This document shows positions 1 to 5,801 of a stretch of DNA of 9,526 nucleotides, one piece after another (the first letter of the stretch is position 1; each line of letters begins with the position of its first letter). The notes below the pieces were generated by a model. It did no database searches and was not told the origin of the DNA. It worked only from the letters and a program-made list of their open reading frames with translations. The stretch spans positions 1,736-11,261 of the forward strand of contig DENS01000011.1 in NCBI GenBank assembly GCA_002359735.1, written 5' to 3'. This DNA is from Micavibrio sp. UBA2638. GTDB taxonomy: Bacteria > Pseudomonadota > Alphaproteobacteria > Micavibrionales > Micavibrionaceae. The translations under genes were made by a program, and so were the position numbers.

Positions 1-32
1 GTTTGTTTATGACTGCGCGCAAGCCGCATTTT

Positions 33-38
33 AGGAGG
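33..38 (+). promoter_or_regulatory. Strong Shine-Dalgarno (AGGAGG) ahead of the DUF6602-like gene
   Basis: A perfect AGGAGG lies 7 nt before a TTG at 46. That TTG opens a 23-codon frame ending at TGA 115-117, which is not the frame of the gene at 81. The ATG at 81 has no ribosome site directly before it. The site may therefore serve a short leader peptide overlapping the gene start (translational coupling), or reveal a small indel that separated the gene from its original start. Confidence 0.45.
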
Positions 39-80
39 TTTTTAGTTGACGAATCACAACTTTAAATTTCTAATCATCAC

Positions 81-794
81 ATGCCACATTATTTTAACTT
101 ACATTGCAAAGCTGTGATCGAAGCTGGGCTTTATGAAATCGATAAACTTCGAGAAATTAAGCACCCAGGAATTAAGGGGCGTATCAAAGAAATTTTTGTC
201 GCTCGTATGCTTCAAGAATTTTCGCCTTCCGGCATTAAGTTTACCTCTGGAAAAATCATTGATAAGAAGGGGAATGAAAGTAGCGAGCTTGATGTCATCG
301 TTTATTCTGACACTTATATGCCAACAATTATGATAGATAGCGGTCTCTCACTTGTTCCGATAGAAGCTTGTTATTATGTTTTTGAAGTTAAATCGAAAAT
401 TACTAAGAATGAAATTAAGGACGCTATTGCTAAGTTCAAAAATCTTAGAGAAATGAGTAATCCTTGTGGTTTACATACTTGTCTTTTTGGATTTGATTCA
501 GACGTTAAGAAAGGAAAGGAGCTTGAGAGATATAAAGAAATTGACACAATATGGTCTCAAAATTCATTGTGTAATTCTTTTGTTTCTCCTAAGCAGTATT
601 TTTATGTTGGTTTGCACCCTGACCAGCCAGAGTCTTGTTGGACACAGGGATTGGAAAGAAAGACCTTTTCCTATATTTGCAAGGATTTCCTTACAGGGTA
701 TTGCAATACTCTAATTGAGTTGCATAAAAACAGGCTTCTGCATAAGCCGGTTTTTGGTGAATATTTATCTCAATATGATGAAGCTGAGACTTAA
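81..794 (+). CDS. DUF6602-like protein with PD-(D/E)xK nuclease-type motif
   Basis: This is a soluble 237-residue protein with no signal peptide or membrane segment. An N-terminal helical part with a GRIKE motif (E37) is followed by SSELDVIVY (E69, D71), then VPIEA (93-96) and FEVKSK (E102, K104). The spacing D71...E102-x-K104 after hydrophobic strands fits the restriction-endonuclease-like core, and the overall pattern fits the DUF6602 family. Nuclease activity is inferred from this motif only. The C-terminal half holds several cysteines and no motif I recognise. An in-frame stop at 63-65 limits the start to ATG 81, or a non-standard ATT at 66. The ATG lacks a close ribosome site. The gene is visibly more AT-rich than the rest of the window, which suggests horizontal transfer. 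No methyltransferase or other defence partner is visible to its right; the left side is outside the window. Confidence 0.7.
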   Translation: MPHYFNLHCKAVIEAGLYEIDKLREIKHPGIKGRIKEIFVARMLQEFSPSGIKFTSGKIIDKKGNESSELDVIVYSDTYMPTIMIDSGLSLVPIEACYYVFEVKSKITKNEIKDAIAKFKNLREMSNPCGLHTCLFGFDSDVKKGKELERYKEIDTIWSQNSLCNSFVSPKQYFYVGLHPDQPESCWTQGLERKTFSYICKDFLTGYCNTLIELHKNRLLHKPVFGEYLSQYDEAET

Positions 795-953
795 ACCCAC
801 CCACAAACCACCAAATACTCGCTTACATATTCCCCTTCATCTTTATGCAAGATGCTAGAGGTTGTGCTGGCTGATTTGAAGCCCGCCCGCTGCCGTCTGT
901 CGCTATCTTTCATTTTTTCGGTATGATGCATAGACGTTTTGTGTAACGTGAGC

Positions 954-981
954 TTGTCACCACAATCTATGCTGATATGAT
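954..981 (+). promoter_or_regulatory. Sigma-70-type promoter of the ZIP permease gene
   Basis: TTGTCA (954-959) and TATGAT (976-981) are separated by 16 bp, a near-consensus pair. The predicted transcript start is near 988, leaving a leader of about 16 nt with the ribosome site. The ATG at 977 lies inside the -10 box, which argues against its use as the start codon. Confidence 0.6.
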
Positions 982-1003
982 ATTTGCGTATAAGGGGGGG
1001 CGC

Positions 1004-1711
1004 ATGTTGGTTTATGGCGTTTTATTATCATTATGTGCGGGGCTTGCTATACCGTTTGGCGCTTTTCTTGCGCGGATTTCATTTTTTAAAGACCGTTGGA
1101 AACGTGATGAATTGCGCCGCGGGATTATCGCCTTTGGGGCCGGGGCCTTAATATCGGCTGTGGCATTTGTGTTGGTGCCGGAAGGGGCGGGAAAGGTGGA
1201 GCCGTGGGTTGCCTTGCTTAGCTTTGCCGCGGGCGGGTTATTTTTTATGGCGGTTGATATGGCCCTGGCGCGTTTGCATACTCCTGCCTCAAATTTTCTG
1301 GCCATGATGATGGATTTCGTGCCAGAGGCCATTGTTCTTGGAGCGCTTTTAACGCAGAATTTTCATCAAGGCATTTTTCTGGCCATTATCATTGGTGCGC
1401 AAAATATGCCCGAAGGCTATGCGGCCTATACGGAAATGGCAAAAGGCACGATAAAAAGCAAGAATAAGCTGCTTGGTTTCTTTTTTCTGGTGGGGCTGAG
1501 CGGCCCCGTTTATGTGCTGTTGGGCACCCATGTCTTTGTGAAATGGGAGGCGGCGTTGGGGGTGTTAATGTTATTTTGCGCCGGTGGCATTTTATATCTG
1601 ATATTTGAAGACATCGCCCCACGCATAGCGATGAAAAAACACTGGTTACCGCCTTTGGGTGCGATTGCCGGGTTTATGGTTGGTATGGCGGGTTATTTAT
1701 ATATCCAATAA
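1004..1711 (+). CDS. ZIP-family metal permease (non-canonical metal site)
   Basis: This is a 235-residue inner-membrane protein with about seven or eight hydrophobic segments. It is probably a divalent metal (zinc-like) transporter of the ZIP superfamily. The TM4 signature appears as MMDFVPEAIVLG (102-113) and the TM5 signature as GAQNMPEG (131-138). A further VPEG (58-61) and a FEDIAPR near the C-terminus add acidic residues. Classical ZIPs carry HNxPEG in TM4. Here the histidine position holds Asp104, as in a bacterial ZIP subgroup with D-x-x-PE motifs, so the transported metal and direction are uncertain. The start at 1004 is chosen because AAGGGGGG (992-999) sits just before it and because an in-frame ATG at 977 falls within the promoter. 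The gene forms a single-gene unit ending in a hairpin terminator. Confidence 0.8.
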   Translation: MLVYGVLLSLCAGLAIPFGAFLARISFFKDRWKRDELRRGIIAFGAGALISAVAFVLVPEGAGKVEPWVALLSFAAGGLFFMAVDMALARLHTPASNFLAMMMDFVPEAIVLGALLTQNFHQGIFLAIIIGAQNMPEGYAAYTEMAKGTIKSKNKLLGFFFLVGLSGPVYVLLGTHVFVKWEAALGVLMLFCAGGILYLIFEDIAPRIAMKKHWLPPLGAIAGFMVGMAGYLYIQ

Positions 1712-1720
1712 AGCCTCATT

Positions 1721-1760
1721 GCCATTATGCGCAGCCCGCGCGCATGTTTTTTATAATGGC
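1721..1760 (+). terminator. Intrinsic terminator of the ZIP gene inside a larger inverted repeat
   Basis: The stem ATGCGC (1727-1732)/GCGCAT (1740-1745) has a 7-nt loop and is followed by six T (1747-1752). A flanking inverted repeat GCCATTAT (1721-1728)/ATAATGGC (1753-1760) encloses it. The T-tract lies on the + strand, so it ends the ZIP transcript. The stop codon of the convergent lipoprotein gene (1751-1753) lies within the structure. Confidence 0.65.
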
Positions 1761-2071
1761 CTGCAATTGGTTAGAATTGGCGCGCCTTCGCGCTCCAGTG
1801 CCGCCAAATCATCATCCATGTATAGGGTGAAGATATTGTTGGTGAACGCATCGCCATACGCATTTTTAATACGCCCCAGGGTGATTGTGCGGCCTTCATA
1901 TTGAATAAGCGCAGTATCTGAAATATCAGCGGTGGAAATAATGATTTGACGCGCTTGATCACAGCCATAAAGGTTATTAGGGGCCTTGGGGCTGAAGGGG
2001 TTCGAACTGGCGCAGCCGGATACCGGACTTACCATCAGGGCCAGTAAGATGTATCTGCATGCATATCGCAT
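1751..2071 (-). CDS. Small putative outer-membrane or periplasmic lipoprotein
   Basis: Read from ATG 2071 this gives 106 residues. A basic start (MRYACRY) leads into a hydrophobic stretch and the lipobox V-S-G-C, with Cys20 as the lipidation site, followed by ASSNPF. The mature part is short and soluble, with YGCDQ near its start and NCRPL at its end, so the two remaining cysteines could pair. It contains an acidic YMDDDLAALERE segment. I do not recognise a family. In-frame ATGs at 2095 and 2119 would lengthen the N-terminus by 8 and 16 residues. None of the three starts has a clear ribosome site; 2071 is preferred because it places the lipobox at the usual distance. The gene is convergent with the ZIP gene and leaves only 39 bp between stop codons. 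Confidence 0.6.
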   Translation of the reverse strand: MRYACRYILLALMVSPVSGCASSNPFSPKAPNNLYGCDQARQIIISTADISDTALIQYEGRTITLGRIKNAYGDAFTNNIFTLYMDDDLAALEREGAPILTNCRPL

Positions 2072-2234
2072 GATATCGGTATTTCGTGTTTTCATGGTGT
2101 TTTGCAATGCATATACCATGCCACAAATTACGGCGCGTTTTTTTTATGGCGGCTGGCCGCGTAGTATACCGAAGCGCGCCCAGCAGCCTTATTTATCGCC
2201 GAGAAGAATAATTTTAAGTCAAGCCGTATTCTCT

Positions 2235-2262
2235 TTGCTTTTTTTTAATTTTGGCGTATTAT
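2235..2262 (+). promoter_or_regulatory. Likely promoter of the cold-shock gene
   Basis: TTGCTT (2235-2240) and TATTAT (2257-2262) are 16 bp apart. This predicts a transcript start near 2270 and a leader of about 78 nt, consistent with the long structured leaders often found on cspA-type mRNAs. The rest of the 2120-2347 gap shows no ORF with a ribosome site. Confidence 0.45.
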
Positions 2263-2347
2263 AGCCCCAGTCTTGTTATGCTCTGTTATTGTAATGATTG
2301 CCGGGTTGTATGGGATTACTATTTTTTACTACTAAGGAGCACTACAC

Positions 2348-2557
2348 ATGGCCGAAACAGGCACAGTTAAATGGTTTAATGCAACCAAAGGATTTGGATT
2401 TATCGTACCGGACAACGGAGGCAGTGACGTTTTTGTTCACATCAGCGCCGTTGAGGCCGCAGGACTTTCTGCCTTGAACGAAAACCAGAAAGTTGAATTT
2501 GAGATTCAGGAAAACCGCGGTAAAAAAGCTGCGGGCAATATTAAACTTGTCGATTAA
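2348..2557 (+). CDS. CspA-family cold-shock protein
   Basis: A 69-residue single cold-shock domain (OB fold) that binds single-stranded RNA and DNA in the cytoplasm and acts as an RNA chaperone. The family core is clear: TVKWFNATKGFGFI with RNP1 KGFGFI (14-19), and RNP2 in DVFVHIS (27-33). The length is normal for the family, with no extra domain. The start is supported by TAAGGAGC, in which AAGGAG ends about 8 nt before ATG. The gene stands alone between a promoter with a long leader and a strong intrinsic terminator. Which paralogue it is (cspA, cspC, cspE and so on), and whether it is cold-induced, cannot be told from the sequence. Confidence 0.95.
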   Translation: MAETGTVKWFNATKGFGFIVPDNGGSDVFVHISAVEAAGLSALNENQKVEFEIQENRGKKAAGNIKLVD

Positions 2558-2571
2558 TTGATGATTTAAAT

Positions 2572-2594
2572 TCTAGACCGGGTTTCCGTCTAGA
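2572..2594 (+). other. Hairpin in the 3' untranslated region of the cold-shock mRNA
   Basis: TCTAGAC (2572-2578) and GTCTAGA (2588-2594) form a 7-bp stem with a 9-nt loop, 15 bp after the csp stop codon. No T-tract follows, so it is not the terminator itself. It may stabilise the mRNA 3' end or bind protein. Confidence 0.45.
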
Positions 2595-2610
2595 CGCATT
2601 TAAAGAATTT

Positions 2611-2642
2611 AAGGGCTGCAAACATGTTTTGCGGCCCTTTTT
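2611..2642 (+). terminator. Strong intrinsic terminator of the cold-shock gene
   Basis: A 12-bp stem pairs 2611-2622 with 2628-2639 (one G-T pair) around a 5-nt loop and runs into a T-tract at 2638-2642. On the opposite strand the stem is followed only by TTAAATT, so it would be a weak terminator for the convergent MFS gene. Confidence 0.85.
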
Positions 2643-2717
2643 GATGCGCTCTTGTACTGTTGGGGGTAGATACATGCGTGCGGTATACATACGTGCGGCA
2701 CTTGTAAGCAGGGGCGC

Positions 2718-3986
2718 TTATTGCGGGCAAGGTTCTTTCTTGTCACCGGATTCCGTATGCGCGTCATCATCGTCCAGAATTTGAATGATCTCAGGGCTGG
2801 TGCGCGTTGGTACCGGAATAAATTCGCCCTGGTCTTCGACGATAATTTTATCGCCGACATAAGACCGGTAGATACTAAAGGCGAAAAGCGAGAACGCCAT
2901 AACGCTGAAGCTGTAAAAGAATGCGTTCAGACTGATATAATCCATCATAAATCCACAGATGACCGGGCCAATCATTGAGCCGATGCTGTTCAGCAAGATC
3001 AAGGATGTTGAGGCGGAAACGGCATGTTCTTGCCTGATGTTATCGCTCATATACGCCAGGCCCACACTGTATATAGAGGTTATAATGCCGCCAAAGAGCA
3101 CCATAACCGGAAATAAAATTTCGCTAATGTTAAACAGTAAGGATGAGCCAAAGGCAATAAATGCAATGACCATAATCACCATACGGCGATCCAGCTTATC
3201 GGATAATGTTCCTATAATCAGAGGCAAAATAGCGCTTCCTAAAACATAGCAAGCCAGGAAGCTGGCGGTCCATGCGTTGGATTTTCCCAGTTCGGCGGCA
3301 TAGACTGCCCCGATACCAAACACCGTTCCTGCGCAAAACCCGGATACGAAAACGCTATATAACGCGAGGGGGGATTTTTTAAACAAATGGGCGAGGGGCA
3401 ATTTGTCAGGGGCTTCGTAACCGGGGGCCGGTTTGTTCGCTAGTGTAAGCGGCAACAGCGCGAGCGAAACCAGAATAGAGATTAAAACGAACAGGTCGAT
3501 ATCTTTCAGCGGTGCCAGATTGATCAGGAACTGGCCGATAAATAATGAACCATGCAGGACAAATAGGTATAAACCAAATGTCAGCCCGCGCAATTTGTTG
3601 CTGGAGATACTGTTAAGCCAGCTTTCGGTGACAATAAAAAGTCCGGCGAAGCTAACGCCGCTGAAAACACGGATGAAGCCCCAAAGCCATGGGTCGACAA
3701 AGACGCCGTGAAGCAAAATGGTGGTAGAAGCAATGGAGGCCAGTGCGGCAAAAACGCGAATATGCCCGACCGAGGCAATCATTTTCGGGGTCAGGTAACA
3801 CCCCAATAAAAAGCCCGCGTAATAAAGTGACATGATAATACCGGTTACAAAAACCGGAAAACCTTCCATATTGGCGCGTAAACTTAACAATGTCCCTTGC
3901 AGGCCATTGCCCATCATAATCATATTCAGCCCTAGAAACAGGGGCCAGGCCAGAATTAAAGTTTGTCGTATTTCGCGGCTTATCAT
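2718..3986 (-). CDS. MFS transporter (YcaD-like), 12 membrane segments
   Basis: A 422-residue inner-membrane carrier of the major facilitator superfamily with about twelve hydrophobic segments in two halves. The first half has a glycine-rich GLQGTLLSLRA region, a YYAGFLLGC segment and an RVFSGVSFAGLFIVTESWLN stretch, the last resembling the YcaD group of uncharacterised MFS proteins. The second half carries the loop DKLDRR. A soluble tail of about 45 residues follows, with FIPVPTRTSPE and an acidic DDDD run, a tail style common in alphaproteobacterial members. The substrate is unknown. ATG 3986 is preferred over an in-frame TTG at 4013, because a promoter on this strand would start the transcript near 4013. 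The gene is divergent from an exported redoxin gene and shares its 80-bp control region. Confidence 0.85.
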   Translation of the reverse strand: MISREIRQTLILAWPLFLGLNMIMMGNGLQGTLLSLRANMEGFPVFVTGIIMSLYYAGFLLGCYLTPKMIASVGHIRVFAALASIASTTILLHGVFVDPWLWGFIRVFSGVSFAGLFIVTESWLNSISSNKLRGLTFGLYLFVLHGSLFIGQFLINLAPLKDIDLFVLISILVSLALLPLTLANKPAPGYEAPDKLPLAHLFKKSPLALYSVFVSGFCAGTVFGIGAVYAAELGKSNAWTASFLACYVLGSAILPLIIGTLSDKLDRRMVIMVIAFIAFGSSLLFNISEILFPVMVLFGGIITSIYSVGLAYMSDNIRQEHAVSASTSLILLNSIGSMIGPVICGFMMDYISLNAFFYSFSVMAFSLFAFSIYRSYVGDKIIVEDQGEFIPVPTRTSPEIIQILDDDDAHTESGDKKEPCPQ

Positions 3987-3997
3987 TGTGGTGCTTT

Positions 3998-4049
3998 TTG
4001 GAATTTGATACAATCAGGTCTTATACCCCATTAGGGTAATGCAAGACAA
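3998..4049. promoter_or_regulatory. Overlapping divergent promoters with a short dyad (MFS and redoxin genes)
   Basis: On the + strand, TTGGAA (3998-4003) and TTATAC (4021-4026) are 17 bp apart and point to the redoxin gene. On the - strand, TTGTCT (complement of 4044-4049) and TATAAG (complement of 4020-4025) are 18 bp apart and point to the MFS gene. The two -10 boxes occupy almost the same bases. A dyad TACCC/GGGTA (4024-4028 and 4034-4038) overlaps them and could be an operator. Confidence 0.4.
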
Positions 4050-4066
4050 GATCCGGGATTGTTGAG

Positions 4067-4690
4067 ATGAAATTTTTTAAGCTGTTTTTGTTGCTATCGT
4101 TGTGCCTGTTTGTCTCTTATGTATCACCGGCCGAGGCACGAAGTTCATTCTTTAAAAACCAAACCGCAAAACAGATAGGTGTGACCAGTGGTATAAAGAT
4201 TCCCCATGATCTAAGCGGGATTGACCAGAATGAACAGGACGTTAACTTTGAAACATTAACCGGAGAGAACGGTATTCTTCTGTTCTTTGTTCGTTCGGCC
4301 AGTTGGTGCAGGCATTGCATTTTTCATCTGGAGTCGATCTCAAAAAAGGGCTCCATTCTTGAAGATGCCGGTTATAATATTGTGGTCGTCAGTAATGACT
4401 CCCCGCAAAAACTGGCCCGTTTTAGTCAAAAATATTACTTCACATATCCAATGATTGCCGATGAGGATTCCGCAATTATTAAGGCATTTGGTCTTATGAA
4501 TTCATCTTATGCACCGGGGACCATGTATTACGGTTCTGCTCATCCGGCCATTTATGTGATTGATAATCATGGCGTTATTCTGGATAAATATTTTAATGAA
4601 GATTTTAGAAAGTTTCCCAAAGTGGACGAAATGCGTGCGGTACTGGATGTTATCGCCGAATATAAACAAGTAATAAAATCAGGAAAATAG
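4067..4690 (+). CDS. Exported AhpC/TSA-type redoxin with WCxxC active site
   Basis: A 207-residue protein with a signal peptide (KFFK start, hydrophobic stretch, likely cleavage after AEA at 24), so it probably acts in the periplasm. The mature part has the thioredoxin-like peroxiredoxin fold: a strand LLFFVRSASW leads into Cys81-Arg-His-Cys84, then NIVVVSNDSPQKLARF, YPMIADEDSAIIKAFG, and the cis-proline loop AHPAIYVID (Pro160) with a following DNHGVI turn. The adjacent cysteines suggest a thiol-disulfide oxidoreductase or reductant-dependent peroxidase. The CxxC differs from the single peroxidatic cysteine of classical AhpC. Substrate and electron donor are unknown. The ribosome site is weak (TTGAG next to ATG). 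The gene is divergent from the MFS gene. No clear terminator follows before the small gene downstream. Confidence 0.85.
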   Translation: MKFFKLFLLLSLCLFVSYVSPAEARSSFFKNQTAKQIGVTSGIKIPHDLSGIDQNEQDVNFETLTGENGILLFFVRSASWCRHCIFHLESISKKGSILEDAGYNIVVVSNDSPQKLARFSQKYYFTYPMIADEDSAIIKAFGLMNSSYAPGTMYYGSAHPAIYVIDNHGVILDKYFNEDFRKFPKVDEMRAVLDVIAEYKQVIKSGK

Positions 4691-4741
4691 CCATTATTGG
4701 GTAATTATCTGTCTCTATCTGCCGATTTTGTTTCGTGAAAT

Positions 4742-4770
4742 TTGCGTATGTCGTCGTTTTCGTGTATCAT
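4742..4770 (+). promoter_or_regulatory. Promoter of the 37-codon small gene
   Basis: TTGCGT (4742-4747) and TATCAT (4765-4770) are exactly 17 bp apart. The predicted transcript start near 4777 lies about 10 nt before the AAAGGAG ribosome site. Confidence 0.55.
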
Positions 4771-4801
4771 GCCTTCATTCAGTTTGCAAAGGAGAACGAT
4801 T

Positions 4802-4915
4802 ATGAGAGCATGCGCATCAGCATCAGGTGGCGTTATTTTTATTCCCGAAACATTGGAAAGAACATCGGAAAATGTTTCAAACGATAATGGACAGAAAGCC
4901 AAAATCGTTAAATAA
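4802..4915 (+). CDS. Small protein of 37 residues, function unknown
   Basis: A short ORF with unusually complete signals: AAAGGAG (4788-4794) 7 nt before ATG, a promoter ending at 4770 and an intrinsic terminator at 4965-4995. The peptide begins MRACASASGG, continues with a short hydrophobic strand VIFIP, and ends in a polar, charged tail rich in Glu, Asn and Lys with the last residues AKIVK. It has one cysteine (Cys4), no signal peptide and no membrane segment. I do not recognise a family. It could be a small regulatory or stress protein, or the unit could act as a small RNA with incidental coding. The strong ribosome site and exact spacing favour translation. It lies between the redoxin and pyrophosphatase genes in the same orientation. 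Confidence 0.6.
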   Translation: MRACASASGGVIFIPETLERTSENVSNDNGQKAKIVK

Positions 4916-4964
4916 CGCAGCGCTCATTGTTTTAGAGTGACGAGAAGTTTCTAGATTTCAAAGG

Positions 4965-4995
4965 ATGCGGCCATATATGTGGCTGCATTTTTTTT
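4965..4995 (+). terminator. Intrinsic terminator of the small gene
   Basis: ATGCGGCCA (4965-4973) pairs with TGGCTGCAT (4980-4988), with one G-T pair, around a 6-nt loop. It is followed by an uninterrupted T-tract to 4995. This separates the small gene from the pyrophosphatase transcript. Confidence 0.85.
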
Positions 4996-5071
4996 GCCGG
5001 GTTGGTTATGGCCCCGGTTTGTTTGTGGGGCATAAAAATTGTGACCGGTATAGAGAAATTCCTTGTTTTTT

Positions 5072-5100
5072 TACCGGCAGACCAGTATTTATGGCCGGTA
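5072..5100. repeat. Inverted repeat in the pyrophosphatase leader
   Basis: TACCGGC (5072-5078) and GCCGGTA (5094-5100) form a perfect 7-bp inverted repeat with a 15-nt spacer. A related GACCGGTA occurs at 5043-5050. The repeat could be an operator or an mRNA hairpin upstream of ppa. The function is not shown. Confidence 0.35.
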
Positions 5101-5154
5101 TATTCATTTTATGAATTGTGTCAATTTTATAGATTAGAGAGAGCCAGCAAGCCA

Positions 5155-5703
5155 ATGATCCTTTCAAAAATTAAAATCGGTGATGATGTTCCCAAAGAAG
5201 TGAATATGATTGTAGAAAATCCGCTTGGGGGCATTCCTGTGAAGTATGAGTTGGATAAAGATGCCGGTGCAATGTTCGTTGATCGCTTTTTGCATACGGC
5301 GATGATGTATCCTGGCAATTACGGTTTTATTCCGCACACCCTGTCTGGTGACGGTGACCCGGTTGATGTCTTGGCGATTGGTCGTACACCCGTAATGCCA
5401 GGTGCGGTCATGCCTGTTCGCCCTGTTGGAGTTTTGTTGATGGAAGATGACGGCGGTCAGGATGAAAAAATTATTGCTGTACCGGCACCGCAAATCCACC
5501 CTTATCATGATAATGTGAATGATTATATGGATATTCGTGAAGTAACCCGCGCCCAGATTGAACATTTCTTTACGCATTACAAAGATCTGGAGAAAGGAAA
5601 ATGGGCCAAAACCATGGGATGGCGCGGTAAAGATGAAGCCCATAAAATGATTTTGGAAGGTGTTGAGCGCGCAAAGAAAGCCGAAGCGGAAAAAGCAGCC
5701 TAA
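5155..5703 (+). CDS. ppa: Inorganic pyrophosphatase (family I, soluble)
   Basis: A 182-residue cytoplasmic enzyme that hydrolyses pyrophosphate to two phosphates, pulling forward DNA, RNA and protein synthesis. The signature DGDPVDV is at 66-72. All residues equivalent to the E. coli active site are present, each shifted by one: Lys30, Glu32, Arg44, Tyr56, Asp66, Asp68, Asp71, Asp98, Asp103, Lys105, Tyr142 and Lys143. The length matches bacterial family I enzymes. The start at 5155 is chosen because homology begins at MILSKIKIGDD. The frame stays open back to 5002, but that extension is hydrophobic and unlike the family. The ribosome site is weak (AGAGAG about 12 nt before ATG). The alanine- and lysine-rich C-terminal tail is probably unstructured. 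It is a single-gene unit with a terminator behind it. Confidence 0.96.
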   Translation: MILSKIKIGDDVPKEVNMIVENPLGGIPVKYELDKDAGAMFVDRFLHTAMMYPGNYGFIPHTLSGDGDPVDVLAIGRTPVMPGAVMPVRPVGVLLMEDDGGQDEKIIAVPAPQIHPYHDNVNDYMDIREVTRAQIEHFFTHYKDLEKGKWAKTMGWRGKDEAHKMILEGVERAKKAEAEKAA

Positions 5704-5758
5704 AGCGCTTTAAATTCAAGCCTGCAACTTAAAATAGGCCATGTGAAAATGTATAATG

Positions 5759-5785
5759 GGGGCGTTTTTGTAAGCGCCCCTTTTT
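5759..5785 (+). terminator. Intrinsic terminator of ppa
   Basis: GGGGCG (5759-5764) pairs with CGCCCC (5775-5780), followed by five T (5781-5785). It sits between the convergent ppa and thiF genes. On the - strand the same stem has no good T-tract, so its role as terminator for the thi operon is uncertain. Confidence 0.8.
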
Positions 5786-5801
5786 ATTGTCTCATTATTG
5801 T

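Noticed and set aside
977..1003. ATG 977 as start of the ZIP permease
   Set aside because: It lies in the predicted -10 box TATGAT (976-981) and has no ribosome site, while ATG 1004 has AAGGGGGG upstream.
1012..1622. Several minus-strand frames opposite the ZIP gene
   Set aside because: Low-complexity translations rich in Arg, Ala and Pro are typical of antisense reading of a membrane protein gene.
4705..4902. 65-codon minus-strand frame opposite the small gene
   Set aside because: It has no ribosome site or promoter. The + strand has a full set of signals at the same place.
5002..5154. 51-codon N-terminal extension of the pyrophosphatase
   Set aside because: The frame is open but the extra residues match nothing in the family, and the standard start MILSKIKIG fits the known enzyme length.
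5164..5643. 159-codon minus-strand frame within ppa
   Set aside because: It is fully antisense to a well-conserved gene and its translation has no recognisable domain.
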